The notes under the pieces were generated by a model. That model worked only from the letters and a program-made list of their open reading frames with translations. It was not told where the DNA came from and ran no database searches. A stretch of 64,000 bases of DNA. Origin: Litoribrevibacter albus. Its GTDB lineage: Bacteria; Pseudomonadota; Gammaproteobacteria; Pseudomonadales; Litoribrevibacteraceae. Below, in pieces: positions 9,317-18,350 of the stretch. Made by a program: the position numbers and the translations under genes. The DNA is taken from positions 248,001-312,000 of the forward strand of contig NZ_BSNM01000016.1 in assembly GCF_030159995.1 (NCBI RefSeq), given 5' to 3'. How positions within the stretch are numbered: position 1 is the first letter of the stretch; each line of letters starts with the position of its first letter.

Positions 9317-9784
9317 ATGCCTGTAAGACAACTTACCGAGTATTTAGACGCAAACCGAGTGAGGTACATGGCTCACAACCATGCCCCGACATTCACAGCA
9401 CAAGAAACCGCTGAAGCAACCCATATTTCCGGAAAAGAAATGGCAAAACCCATCATCATTGAAGTCGATGGTAAACATCTGATGGTCGTCACGGCGGCCT
9501 GTGAACGCATCGATTTTGATAGCCTCTCTGATGCCCTGGGTGGCGAACGAGTCAGGCTATGTCATGAAGATGAATTTGAAGATGAGTTTCCGTTTTGTGA
9601 AACCGGCAGCATGCCACCCTTTGGCAACCTCTATGGAATGCCGGTGATACTGTCGGCCTATTTATCCAGTCAGGACAGCATCAGCTTTAACGCAGGATCT
9701 CATACAGAAATTGTTCAAATGGATATGATTGATTACTGTACGTTAACCCGCCCAAGAGTCGCCCGTTTTACCATACTTCACTGA
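9317..9784 (+). CDS. YbaK/EbsC-type aminoacyl-tRNA deacylase
   Basis: A 155-residue protein of the YbaK/ProX editing-domain family, which hydrolyses mischarged aminoacyl-tRNAs in trans (Cys-tRNA(Pro) or Ala-tRNA(Pro) in studied members). The N-terminus has the family pattern (LDANRVRYMAHNHAPTFTAQETAEA), then the strand MAKPIIIEVDGKHLMVVTAA with the usual Lys, EDEFEDEFPFCETGSMPPFGN with the conserved GSxPPFG, and FNAGSHTEIVQM. The start is supported by TTGGAGGATCCGAGTC before the ATG. The exact substrate cannot be told from sequence. Confidence 0.85.
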   Translation: MPVRQLTEYLDANRVRYMAHNHAPTFTAQETAEATHISGKEMAKPIIIEVDGKHLMVVTAACERIDFDSLSDALGGERVRLCHEDEFEDEFPFCETGSMPPFGNLYGMPVILSAYLSSQDSISFNAGSHTEIVQMDMIDYCTLTRPRVARFTILH

Positions 9785-9799
9785 TCATCTTAGAGTTTT

Positions 9800-9827
9800 C
9801 CAAACCAGAGAATTTACTCTGGTTTGG
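9800..9827. terminator. Strong hairpin after the YbaK-like gene
   Basis: An 11-bp perfect stem (CCAAACCAGAG / CTCTGGTTTGG) with a 6-nt loop lies 15 bp after the stop codon. There is no good T-run on either side, so it may stabilise a 3' end or act as a weak terminator. Confidence 0.5.
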
Positions 9828-9877
9828 GCTCATGTTAGCGTTACGACTCCGTGGGTTACGTGCAAGGATCGCTCATC

Positions 9878-10741
9878 ATGAGTTCATCAGGTATTGATAT
9901 TGGTAAAGAGCAGCTCGATCATCCTCTCCGGTTGTCGATTCAACTGCATTTGGGAGAGACGGATTGCTTTGTGCTCTTCATTCGGGATCAAGTGGTACTG
10001 AACCAAGATCATTCCCCGTTCTTATCTTTGGAACAAGCTGAACCCTTGATGCAACAAGCATCGCGATTGTTCATCGGCCACACCAAAGAAACGCCCAGCG
10101 CCAATGTTTATACCTGTCGATTGCCAGAATCAACCCAGCTGCCCGACGACATGAAGACCTCTAACCTGCGCTCACTGATTTTGCTCGAACATCAGAGTTT
10201 ACCGAAACTTCTCGGACGTGCCCGACAGTTGTTGGACTGGCATGAGAATCACAGATTCTGCGGTCGATGTGGCGGAAAGACCGAACAAGTGCCTCAGGAA
10301 TACAGTTTCAAGTGTTCCGACTGCAGCCTGTACTTTTACCCGCGCATCTCACCGTGCGTGATCGTGTTAATCAAGCGCGGCGATCACTGCCTGTTGGCGA
10401 AAGGTGCTCATCGTTCTGCCAACTTCTACAGTACGCTGGCGGGCTTTATGGAACCGGGAGAAACGCCGGAACAAGCGGTGAAACGCGAGGTATGGGAAGA
10501 AACCGGCATCAAGGTGAAAAACGTCCGTTACTTTGGCAGCCAAAGCTGGCCCTTCCCTTCCCAGCTAATGCTTGGCTACATTGCCGACTATCGGGATGGA
10601 GACATCACCATTAACCCCGATGAAATCGAAGACGCCCAATGGTTCCACTTTGATGAGCTACCGACACACCCACCGATCACCAGTATTGCTGGACGATTGA
10701 TCGAAGAAGGGGTTCGGGAATATCAGCGATCTCAGGATTAA
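9878..10741 (+). CDS. nudC: NAD+ diphosphatase / RNA decapping hydrolase
   Basis: A 287-residue Nudix hydrolase that cleaves NAD(H) and, in E. coli, removes NAD caps from RNA. The zinc ribbon is CGRC followed by CSDC 20 residues later, and the complete Nudix box is seen in GFMEPGETPEQAVKREVWEE. SQxWPFPxQLMLGY, which follows, is diagnostic of NudC as opposed to other Nudix enzymes. I chose the ATG at 9878 because AAGGAT lies about 9 nt upstream; the GTG at 9851 has no ribosome site. It follows the YbaK-like gene with a hairpin between them. Confidence 0.93.
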   Translation: MSSSGIDIGKEQLDHPLRLSIQLHLGETDCFVLFIRDQVVLNQDHSPFLSLEQAEPLMQQASRLFIGHTKETPSANVYTCRLPESTQLPDDMKTSNLRSLILLEHQSLPKLLGRARQLLDWHENHRFCGRCGGKTEQVPQEYSFKCSDCSLYFYPRISPCVIVLIKRGDHCLLAKGAHRSANFYSTLAGFMEPGETPEQAVKREVWEETGIKVKNVRYFGSQSWPFPSQLMLGYIADYRDGDITINPDEIEDAQWFHFDELPTHPPITSIAGRLIEEGVREYQRSQD

Positions 10742-10771
10742 AAGATCACGTCGTTCTGGCATGACCGACAT

Positions 10772-10794
10772 CAGCCCAAGCAGGTCTTGGGCTG
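10772..10794 (+). terminator. Hairpin downstream of nudC
   Basis: CAGCCCAA (10772-10779) pairs perfectly with TTGGGCTG (10787-10794), followed by AAGTTTATT. The T-run is weak; probable terminator. Confidence 0.5.
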
Positions 10795-10863
10795 AAGTTT
10801 ATTGCATTCATCAGCCTGATAAATACCTGTCAAAAACATCCTCAATTTAGTCACAAAAAGCCT

Positions 10864-10923
10864 CCATCGTTAGAATTCTGATACCTCCGAAAATTGGTTA
10901 ACTATTCAGTCAGAATTCGATGG
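10864..10923. repeat. Long interrupted inverted repeat upstream of the metalloprotease
   Basis: CCATC plus GAATTCTGA (10864-10868, 10873-10881) is mirrored by TCAGAATTC plus GATGG (10910-10923). The centre is AT-rich. It lies about 115 bp before the protease start and could bind a dimeric regulator. Confidence 0.45.
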
Positions 10924-10947
10924 TATAACAACGAACTTTCTTCCTGA

Positions 10948-11011
10948 CATTTCAACCAATAACCATCTCGACTGGTAAGCATTTCAATTAATAAACATTT
11001 CGACCAACACA
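10948..11011 (+). repeat. Four degenerate 16-bp tandem units
   Basis: Units start at 10948, 10964, 10980 and 10996. Each begins CATTTC or CATCTC, followed by (A/G)A(C/T) and an AA-containing tail. They end 26 bp before the metalloprotease start codon and may be direct-repeat operator sites. Confidence 0.5.
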
Positions 11012-11037
11012 ACCACATTTTGGACTAAGGACAGACC

Positions 11038-13170
11038 ATGCTGTTTTCTGTACATCATCGATCCTGCTATCGAATACTGAGTCTCGCTTCCATTCTCACT
11101 CTGACAGCCTGTGGCGGCGGAGGTGGTGGCGGTAGCTCCAATGGTACCACACCGCCCGATACAGGCGTTCCTGCTTCGGAAGCACCAGAAAACCCAATAC
11201 ATCAAGCCTACATTCGGGATATGGACGGAGATACAAATCAGCTGTCCGGGAATCTCCAGATTCAGTTAAATGCCGATTTCTCAGCAGAGAACAGCAATGT
11301 CGATACGGTAAACCTCTATTGGGCCACCAATACCGGAACAAAACTGGGGGCTGCATGGCTAGTATCGAACACCAATACACCGTTCCAAATATCGATTCCG
11401 GCGAATACCGAGATTCCGGTTGGCAGCGATGGTTTGCTGCTTTTCCCGGCTAATACCGTGGGTGAATCGGATACTGGAACGCGGATTCGTTTCCATGATT
11501 TCACAGGCAATGTGAACATGACCGGCCCCGGCGGCAACGAGCAACAAAGTTGGAATTACGGCACAGATCGCCCAACCATCAGCATTCGTCGTACCAATGA
11601 ACAAGGCGGCTTGTGTTATCTGGATAATGGCTTGGTACAAGTCATCGACATGGCCAATGAGCGGGATACCGTTTGGGAAAATAACAGTGATCAGGCCAAT
11701 ACCGCCAACGATGTCTCCTTTCCTGCCTTTTCGTTCTTATGTGATGACACACCAGAGAATACTGAGCGTCCGATCCTGGCGGACAATAATGTGGATATCT
11801 ACACCTATTCCACCTTAAACGATGCGATGTTTTACGGCACCTTGGCCTACGATGCCTTTCAGCGTTATTTAGGCGAACCGCCGTTGGAAGACAAGCTCAG
11901 ATTGCGCGTCCATTATGGCTTGGAAACCGACACGAACGCTTTCTGGGATGGTGCCTATGCCAACTTCGCAGATGCCTATGGCTACGCCTATACCCTCGCC
12001 ACACTGGACATCATCGGCCATGAAGTGGCCCACGGCGTGCTAAACAGAATCTCCAATCTGAAAGGCTTTGACACAGAACTCAGTCAGGACGCTAAAACCC
12101 TGCACGAAGCCTTCAGTGATATTTCCGGCACTATGGTCAAATACCACTTTACCAACAATGCCAATGATTGGGTGTACGGCCAGGAATCCGACGGCGGTCT
12201 TCGCTATTTAGACCGCATTAAAACCGAAACCAATGCCATCGACAGCTATCTCGACTACGACGATGCAGGCAATAACTATTACCAGAGAATCGGAATGATC
12301 TCATATCCCTTTTATCTGTTGAGCAATCAATGGGGGATCGAGAATGCCTATCAGGTCTATCTGGACTCGGCACGTACCTGCTGGCAAGCCGACACTTCGC
12401 TAACTCAAGTCGCACAATGCATTGCGGACTCTGCTGAAGCCTTAGGACACGCAAGAGGCGATGTCGAAAACGCCTTTCGCAGTGTTAAGATTCGTCTCAA
12501 TGCGGCCGATGTTCTCAGCCATTTTGACTACCGTAACTATAAACTGACGTCCCATTTTACCGACAGCAGTCAAACACCGGCCGAAGTTGATCAATGGCTG
12601 TGGGACTTTGGTGATGGAACAACGTCAACAGAACAAAACCCTCAGCACAGCTACGCCGCCTCAGGGGATTACACCGTCAAACTGACCGTCAACGCCACCA
12701 ATGGCAAAACCGACAACTTTACCCGCACCCTGTCAGTGACAGATCAATATTGCCCAATCCGTAACACGGTCGGCACCAATACTTTGAATCAGGTGGTCTT
12801 GGACGGGCAAGACATTGGTTACACAGCAACGGAATCCGATTACACCAACACGGTACTGACTTTAAGTGATCCAGCCAATGTCACTATTAACCTTCAGGGA
12901 GCACCGGCCGCAACTGAACGCTCGACAAGCTGGAAAATCTGGATTGATTTAAACGACGACGGAGTCTTTGGTGATGAAGCCGAAGAGTTAGTGTTTGAAA
13001 GCACCTCACCGGATGGTCAACCGTATCAATTAACAACGGCACTCGACTTGTCCGGGCTGACCAACGACGGACAACCCAAGTATATGCGGATTGCAGGCAA
13101 ATATGCCTTGTTTGACCCGTGTACCGGACCAAATCTGGGTGAAGCCCTGGATTTAAGAGCGGCGTGGTAA
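11038..13170 (+). CDS. Secreted M4-type zinc metalloprotease lipoprotein with PKD and GEVED domains
   Basis: A 710-residue exported protease. The N-terminus has a signal sequence with lipobox LTAC followed by seven Gly, so it is probably lipid-anchored. The catalytic zinc motif HEVAH is at residues 328-332, with the downstream LHEAFSDI (Glu357) as in thermolysin-family (M4) enzymes; both signatures are intact. The middle region NNVDIYTYSTLNDAMFYG matches the M4 catalytic domain. A PKD domain follows (LWDFGDGTTSTEQNPQHSY, about 515-570), then a GEVED-type beta domain (about 575-705, WIDLNDDGVFGDEAE). There is no typical FTP/PepSY propeptide; the region before the protease has unusual beta-rich sequence. 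It is likely to digest external protein. Confidence 0.88.
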   Translation: MLFSVHHRSCYRILSLASILTLTACGGGGGGGSSNGTTPPDTGVPASEAPENPIHQAYIRDMDGDTNQLSGNLQIQLNADFSAENSNVDTVNLYWATNTGTKLGAAWLVSNTNTPFQISIPANTEIPVGSDGLLLFPANTVGESDTGTRIRFHDFTGNVNMTGPGGNEQQSWNYGTDRPTISIRRTNEQGGLCYLDNGLVQVIDMANERDTVWENNSDQANTANDVSFPAFSFLCDDTPENTERPILADNNVDIYTYSTLNDAMFYGTLAYDAFQRYLGEPPLEDKLRLRVHYGLETDTNAFWDGAYANFADAYGYAYTLATLDIIGHEVAHGVLNRISNLKGFDTELSQDAKTLHEAFSDISGTMVKYHFTNNANDWVYGQESDGGLRYLDRIKTETNAIDSYLDYDDAGNNYYQRIGMISYPFYLLSNQWGIENAYQVYLDSARTCWQADTSLTQVAQCIADSAEALGHARGDVENAFRSVKIRLNAADVLSHFDYRNYKLTSHFTDSSQTPAEVDQWLWDFGDGTTSTEQNPQHSYAASGDYTVKLTVNATNGKTDNFTRTLSVTDQYCPIRNTVGTNTLNQVVLDGQDIGYTATESDYTNTVLTLSDPANVTINLQGAPAATERSTSWKIWIDLNDDGVFGDEAEELVFESTSPDGQPYQLTTALDLSGLTNDGQPKYMRIAGKYALFDPCTGPNLGEALDLRAAW

Positions 13171-13187
13171 TCGACTGCCACTCTTAT

Positions 13188-13270
13188 CCTTTATTCCTCA
13201 ATAATCCTTTATTCCTCAATAATCCTTTATTCCTCAATAATCCTTTATTCCTCAATAATCCTTTATTCCT
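13188..13270. repeat. 18-bp tandem repeat, about 4.6 copies
   Basis: The unit CCTTTATTCCTCAATAAT occurs perfectly four times (13188, 13206, 13224, 13242), then an 11-bp partial copy at 13260-13270. The last copy supplies the stop codon and the last two codons of the minus-strand MocR gene. The perfection of the copies suggests recent slippage. Confidence 0.95.
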
Positions 13271-14699
13271 GTGCCATCTCACATGCCATCCTGCCTAACA
13301 AGCGGATGGCATTTTTAACGTCTTCGTTCCAGGGCACCGCACAGCTGATGCGTAGATAATTTTGGAAATGATCTGTCCCGGAGAACACCGCACCCGGCAC
13401 AATGGTCACGCCCTCATGCAATGCTTTTTCTTGCAGCTCAACCACCCGTACATTTTCTGGCAGACACACCCACAAAATAAAGCCACCACGTGGTTCCGAA
13501 ATTAACGTACCATCCGGAAAATTACACTTAATTAGCTGTTTAAAGTTATTCAGGTTTTCCTGATACGCCGCTCGTACAGTGCGTAAATGACGATCGTAAT
13601 GCCCGCCTTCCAGGTAAGCATGTAATGCGAATTGCGATATGCTCGCCGCAGAGAAGGTATTGAAGGTCTGTAACCACTCCAGCTCATCGCGATAACGACC
13701 AGGAATCGTCCAGCCCACACGAAGTCCCGGTGCAATGGTCTTTGAAAACGACGAACAGTAAATCACCCGGCCATCCACATCCAAAGCTTTCATGGTATGG
13801 TTTTTTTCACCTTCAAAACCTAAGTCACCATAAATATCATCTTCGATGATTGGCACATCGTAGACTTTACAGAGCTGATAAATCTGCTTTTGCTTAAACA
13901 GCGGAATTGATGCGCCTGTCGGGTTACTGTGGCGACAGGTCAACGCTACGGCTTTTACATCCCACTGTTGTAAAGCCAGCTTCAACGCTTCAAAGCCAAT
14001 ACCCTCCACAGGGTCGGTCGGGATTTCAATAAGCTTTAATCCCAGAACATCCGCTAACTGGTAGAAACCGTAATAACACGGCGACTCTACAGCAACTATG
14101 TCACCAGCTTTGGTGGTCGCTCTCAACGCAATGTTCAGTGCTTCCGAACAACCATTGGTAATAATGATGTCATCGGAAGTACAGCGCACATTACTGTACC
14201 GCATACGCTGAGCAATCTGGGTACGTAATGGCTCATGACCCGGAGTGAACTGATAACTGAACACTTCACGAGAATTAAAGCGGGTTACTTTCTGAATGTA
14301 GGTTTGTAGGGCCTTGGCTGGGATGAAGTGCAGATCAGGAATCGCCGCCCCCAAATTGACCATATCGGAACGATTACAGTGCGCCAGCATATGCTGGATC
14401 ATGTCACTCTTACTGCAAATACTCGGCTCACCCCCGGGAGACATTGGCGGTGGAGACAGCGGCTCATTAGCCCCCTCCCGCACATAATAGCCCGCTTGAG
14501 GTCGAGCAATTAAAAACCCTTGGTCTTCGAGCAAGGCATAGGCTTGGGTTACGGTAGAGATACTGACACTGCGCTGTTTACTCAACTTACGAACACTGGG
14601 TACTTTTTGACCAGATCCGTAGATGCCATTTTGAATATCCTCAGCAATTTCATTGGCCACGAGTTGGTACAACGTACTCTTTTCGGCTGATGAAGACAT
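13263..14699 (-). CDS. MocR/PdxR-type GntR regulator with aminotransferase domain
   Basis: The 478-residue protein joins a GntR winged helix (residues 1-75, SGQKVPSVRKLSKQRSVS) to a class I aminotransferase-like domain. The pyridoxal phosphate lysine is Lys320 in SSFSKTIAPGLR; Asn259 (RHSNPTG) and Asp287/288 (IIEDDIYGD) complete the cofactor site. Such proteins are usually activators or repressors of a neighbouring gene rather than enzymes. Here the neighbour is a divergent EamA exporter, and the space between them holds repeated AGTACAGTTT elements that probably are its operators. The C-terminal end lies inside an 18-bp tandem repeat. Confidence 0.92.
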   Translation of the reverse strand: MSSSAEKSTLYQLVANEIAEDIQNGIYGSGQKVPSVRKLSKQRSVSISTVTQAYALLEDQGFLIARPQAGYYVREGANEPLSPPPMSPGGEPSICSKSDMIQHMLAHCNRSDMVNLGAAIPDLHFIPAKALQTYIQKVTRFNSREVFSYQFTPGHEPLRTQIAQRMRYSNVRCTSDDIIITNGCSEALNIALRATTKAGDIVAVESPCYYGFYQLADVLGLKLIEIPTDPVEGIGFEALKLALQQWDVKAVALTCRHSNPTGASIPLFKQKQIYQLCKVYDVPIIEDDIYGDLGFEGEKNHTMKALDVDGRVIYCSSFSKTIAPGLRVGWTIPGRYRDELEWLQTFNTFSAASISQFALHAYLEGGHYDRHLRTVRAAYQENLNNFKQLIKCNFPDGTLISEPRGGFILWVCLPENVRVVELQEKALHEGVTIVPGAVFSGTDHFQNYLRISCAVPWNEDVKNAIRLLGRMACEMAQE

Positions 14700-15108
14700 G
14701 ACTGTAACCCTCAGTAATATTTAGTATCCAATAGAAAACAGCACAGATAATTTTTTATCTCACATAAGAAAAAAACCAGCTATCGCCTGTAATTACCCTC
14801 TCTAGACCTTGTTCTATAAGGCTTTGAGCAAAGTGTACACTGTTTCCTGTCATGCTCTTGAGTACAGTTTAGATGAAAAGAACCAGTACAGTTTCAAAAT
14901 TTTCCCAAACTGTTATGCAAATTTAAAACTGTACTGCCTCTAACTGTACCTGTGCATTTTCTAGACAATACATCTCCATGGATCGACATCAAATTCAAGA
15001 CGTCAGATCCCAATAAAAAACAATTCTTAGCAACCGACTTTTTACCGATGGCAAAGCGTACATTCAAAGCACCCCATCGTTAGACGTCATAACACTGGAG
15101 GGTTAACA
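14700..15108. other. Divergent regulatory region MocR/EamA
   Basis: The 409-bp region is filled by the operator cluster (14831-14950) and a long EamA leader with GGAGG at 15096-15100. I find no additional gene. Confidence 0.7.
14831..14950. promoter_or_regulatory. Cluster of AGTACAGTTT elements (MocR operators)
   Basis: Direct copies AGTACAGTTT lie at 14861-14870 and 14885-14894 (24 bp apart). Inverted copies are at 14926-14935 (AAACTGTACT) and 14942-14950 (AACTGTACC), and a looser relative, GTGTACACTGTTT, is at 14833-14845. Direct plus inverted sites are what MocR-family dimers commonly bind in divergent promoter regions. Confidence 0.7.
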
Positions 15109-16077
15109 ATGGACTTATTAACAAGACCAACACTATCAACTGCATCCTCCTCCAGGGAGCGTGCACTGACTCACAAAGATGCTGGCACCATTAAGATGCG
15201 CCGCATGGCTGAACACGCAATTAACATTGATGCGCCAAACTACAAAGGCATTGCCAAAGGGTTTGTTGCGGTCGTGTTATTCAGCTTAACAGTGCCGATG
15301 ACGAAGATTGCTTTGACCGGTTTCAGCCCCGAAGCCATTGCCGCCGTCCGCGTATTATTAGCTGGCGTCTTCAGCCTCTTTTTGATTGGCAAACTGTCCA
15401 GCCGATTGCCTACGTTGCGTGAAACCGGTGGTTTGTTAGTGGCAGGTCTTGGGATCTGTATTGGTTTTCCATACGGCATCAGCGTGGCCTTACAGCAGAC
15501 CTCGGCGGTTGAAATGGGCGTCGCGCTGTCAGCACTGCCACTGTTAACCGCTATTCTGGCGGTCTTTGTTGCCAAGGAACGTCATAACGTAGGCTTCTGG
15601 ATCAGCGCTTTTGCCGGATTTGCACTACTGAGCCATTACTTTACTAACGGACTGTCGGTTGATCTGCCTGCTTCGCTCTTACTGACCTTAGCGTCTGCAA
15701 GCTTTGGCTACGCCATTGGTGGACATGTAGCAAAAACACTGGGCGGATGGCAGACCATTTGCTGGATGATGATCTTGTATCTTCCAGTCTCTGGTTTGAT
15801 CTTTGGCTACTATGCAATGGATGGATTCTCGTGGAATCTGGAAGCCGGCCTGGCCCTCATTTACCTGGCTCTGATCAGCCAATGGTTAGGCTTCCACTTC
15901 TGGTACGACGGCATGGCACAAGCAGGCATTGGCCGAATCAGCCAACTGCAACTGTTGCAACCGTTCTTAACATTAATCTTTGCCGCACTGTTACTGGGTG
16001 AGGCACTGGAATTGAGTCAACTTACTTACGTGTTGTTAATTGCAGCCGCAGTCTTCGGAGCGCTGAAATTCAGATAA
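15109..16077 (+). CDS. EamA/DMT-family exporter
   Basis: The 322-residue inner-membrane protein has about ten hydrophobic segments in two halves, as in drug/metabolite transporters: FVAVVLFSLTVPMTKIAL, AAVRVLLAGVFSLFLIG, and near the end RISQLQLLQPFLTLIFAALL, the typical second EamA-repeat motif. The start is supported by GGAGG 8 nt before the ATG, which gives a hydrophilic tail of about 45 residues; an internal start near residue 30 is possible. Divergence from a MocR regulator suggests export of an amino acid or vitamin-B6-related compound, but the substrate is not visible. Confidence 0.88.
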   Translation: MDLLTRPTLSTASSSRERALTHKDAGTIKMRRMAEHAINIDAPNYKGIAKGFVAVVLFSLTVPMTKIALTGFSPEAIAAVRVLLAGVFSLFLIGKLSSRLPTLRETGGLLVAGLGICIGFPYGISVALQQTSAVEMGVALSALPLLTAILAVFVAKERHNVGFWISAFAGFALLSHYFTNGLSVDLPASLLLTLASASFGYAIGGHVAKTLGGWQTICWMMILYLPVSGLIFGYYAMDGFSWNLEAGLALIYLALISQWLGFHFWYDGMAQAGIGRISQLQLLQPFLTLIFAALLLGEALELSQLTYVLLIAAAVFGALKFR

Positions 16078-16193
16078 CACCTGATACTCGAAATTTAGGA
16101 TAACTGCCTTGTCCTATCCCTAAGTCTCGGAGTTCTTGTCTCCCTTTGCTCGAAAGAGCGCTAAGAACTTCGATTCTCTCACTGAGAGTCTTC

Positions 16194-16219
16194 GGCCGGT
16201 CACTGACCGGCCTTTTTTT
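16194..16219 (+). terminator. Rho-independent terminator of the EamA gene
   Basis: GGCCGGTC (16194-16201) and GACCGGCC (16205-16212) form a perfect 8-bp stem with a 3-nt loop, followed by seven T. Confidence 0.9.
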
Positions 16220-16301
16220 GTCCTGAAAACAGGCCACCGATCCCAAATTCATAAGTTTTTACACTTGATAACGCTTAAAAACTAAACCTAAAGTATTAAA
16301 C

Positions 16302-16319
16302 AGCGTACACTTGCCTCTT
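16302..16319. promoter_or_regulatory. Half-site resembling the FabR/DesT operator before fabY
   Basis: AGCGTACA at 16302-16309 matches one arm of the FabR-type palindrome (AGCGTACA nn TGTnCGCT); the other arm (TGCCTCTT) is poor. A DesT/FabR-like regulator is encoded at 61368 in this window. Low-confidence regulatory call. Confidence 0.3.
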
Positions 16320-16356
16320 TTTCGAGTATTAACTTTAAAGTTCGAACGGGATCACT

Positions 16357-18270
16357 ATGACAGCATTACCAGTTATTGTCGGCATGGGCGGCATCAACGC
16401 ATCAGGCAGAACCTCCTTTCACCAAGGCTTCCGACGCATTGTGCTTGACCAGCTCTCGCCAGAACAGCGCCAGGAAACATTTCTCGGCCTTGCCTGTTTA
16501 ATGAATCTGGTCCGGTATCAAGACGGACAATTGATCGACCAGAACAACCAAGTCATAGAAGACGATCAGATCGAAGACACTTTTGGCGAACAAGTGTTAG
16601 CCGGAACATTAATTCGTAAAATCGAAAAAGAACATTTCGATCCCGATGCGACCCCTTGGCAACAAAAAATGTCGCTCTCGGCAAAGCAGGCCGATTTCAG
16701 CTTCACAGTAAAAACCAAAGACCTGCCTAGCCCGTTACCAGAGAACTGGACAGTCTCAGAAACGGTAGATGAAGAAGGTAACCCAACGGGCGTCAGTGAC
16801 GTCAATGTGGCAGGCACACTGGAAGTGCTTCACGATTCAACACTCGACAACCCGATCAAAGCGGCCGGCCAATTACCAACAGGTTTTGATCCGGCCAAGT
16901 TGTATAACAGCCACCACCAACCCCGTGGACTGCAAAACGTAATCTTTGGCGCGACGGATGCGATTAAATCCACAGGCATTGATTGGCAGGATGTTCTCGA
17001 TCAGGTCAGCCCGGATCAAATTGGTACCTACTCCAGCTCCACACAAGGTCAGTTGCATGCAGAAGGTCTCGGCAATGCCATGCAAGCTCGCCTGAAAGGA
17101 TCTCGCGTTGGCTCTAAAAACGCCGCAATGAGTTTGAACACCGCACCGAGCGATTTCATCAACGCCTATGTCACCGGAAGCGTGGGTTCCACCATCAGTG
17201 CCACCGGTGCCTGTGCCAGCTTTCTGTACAACTTGAAAGCCGCCGCTCACGACATTCAAAGCGGAAAAATCCGTGCCGCGATCGTTGGCAACTCGGACGC
17301 ACTGATCGTACCGGAAGCGGCAGAAAGCTTCGGCAACATGGGTGCCTTAGCCAACGAAAAATACCTACGCATGATCGACCAAACCGATCAGGTGGATTAT
17401 CGAAAAACCAGCCGCCCGTTCGGTCAGAACTGTGGTTTCACCTTAGGTGAAGGTGCTCAATACTTCATCCTGATGGACGATACGCTGGCACTTGAATTGG
17501 GTGCAGATGTACTCGGCTCCGTCGCAGATGTCTTCGTCAACGCCGACGGTGTGAAAAAATCCATTACAGCGCCTGGTCCTGGAAACTATATTTCGATGGC
17601 AAAAGCCGTAGCCTTAGCAAAAAACATCGTGGGTGAAGAAAGCGTTCAACAACACAGTTTTGTCCTGGCACACGGTTCAAGTACACCACAGAACCGGGTC
17701 ACCGAATCTCACATTTTCCATACCGTGGCGGAAACTTTTGGCATTAATGACTGGCAAGTAGCCGCGCCTAAAGCCTATCTTGGACATTCACTCGGCCCTG
17801 CCAGTGGTGACCAACTGGCCTGGGCCTTGGGCGTGTTTGCTCACGACATCATGCCGGGCATCACCACCATTAAAGAAGTTGCGGATGACGTGTTCGACGA
17901 GCACCTCACCATCCGAACGGAACACGCACCGTGTGAGCCTCAAGAAGTGGCCTTCATCAACTCCAAAGGATTTGGTGGTAACAATGCCACCGCTGTGATT
18001 CTGTCACCAAACACTACCTGGAAAATGATTGAGAAACGTCATGGCGAAGCAGCGGTTAAAGCCAAAGAGGCTCAGCGTATGCAAGTAAAACAAAACCAGG
18101 ACGCGTACCGCACTGCGGCGAATTACGGTCAATTCGATCTCTTCTATCGCTACGGTGAAGGGATGATCGATGAGCAGCAAATCAAACTGTCCAAAGACTC
18201 GATGACGCTACCGGGCTATAAGAACAGTATCTCGTTGGATCTTAAAAACCCGTTCGAAGACATGTGTTAA
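16357..18270 (+). CDS. fabY: FabY-like beta-ketoacyl-ACP synthase
   Basis: A 637-residue single-chain ketoacyl synthase, much longer than FabB/FabF (about 410). The catalytic triad is visible: Cys286 in GACASF, His439 in AHGSST and His477 in LGHSLGP. An FGGNNATAVIL loop near the end completes the fold. Length and N-terminus (VIVGMGGINASGRTSFHQGF) match FabY of Pseudomonas aeruginosa, which condenses acetyl-CoA with malonyl-ACP to start fatty-acid synthesis in place of FabH. About 250 residues precede the Cys, more than in ordinary synthases. The gene is monocistronic with its own terminator. The FabY assignment is from memory of the family and is fairly secure. Confidence 0.85.
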   Translation: MTALPVIVGMGGINASGRTSFHQGFRRIVLDQLSPEQRQETFLGLACLMNLVRYQDGQLIDQNNQVIEDDQIEDTFGEQVLAGTLIRKIEKEHFDPDATPWQQKMSLSAKQADFSFTVKTKDLPSPLPENWTVSETVDEEGNPTGVSDVNVAGTLEVLHDSTLDNPIKAAGQLPTGFDPAKLYNSHHQPRGLQNVIFGATDAIKSTGIDWQDVLDQVSPDQIGTYSSSTQGQLHAEGLGNAMQARLKGSRVGSKNAAMSLNTAPSDFINAYVTGSVGSTISATGACASFLYNLKAAAHDIQSGKIRAAIVGNSDALIVPEAAESFGNMGALANEKYLRMIDQTDQVDYRKTSRPFGQNCGFTLGEGAQYFILMDDTLALELGADVLGSVADVFVNADGVKKSITAPGPGNYISMAKAVALAKNIVGEESVQQHSFVLAHGSSTPQNRVTESHIFHTVAETFGINDWQVAAPKAYLGHSLGPASGDQLAWALGVFAHDIMPGITTIKEVADDVFDEHLTIRTEHAPCEPQEVAFINSKGFGGNNATAVILSPNTTWKMIEKRHGEAAVKAKEAQRMQVKQNQDAYRTAANYGQFDLFYRYGEGMIDEQQIKLSKDSMTLPGYKNSISLDLKNPFEDMC

Positions 18271-18314
18271 TCTAATCCACTATTGATCAGCGTCTCTGTG
18301 TTGATTGGATCCCT

Positions 18315-18350
18315 GGCTAGCTTAAACAATGCTTTAAGCTAGCCTCTCTA
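18315..18350 (+). terminator. Hairpin terminator after fabY
   Basis: GGCTAGCTTAAA (18315-18326) pairs perfectly with TTTAAGCTAGCC (18333-18344); a pyrimidine-rich tract follows. Confidence 0.7.

Noticed and set aside
13188-13270. CRISPR-like array
   Set aside because: The 18-bp units are contiguous without spacers, so it is a simple tandem repeat.
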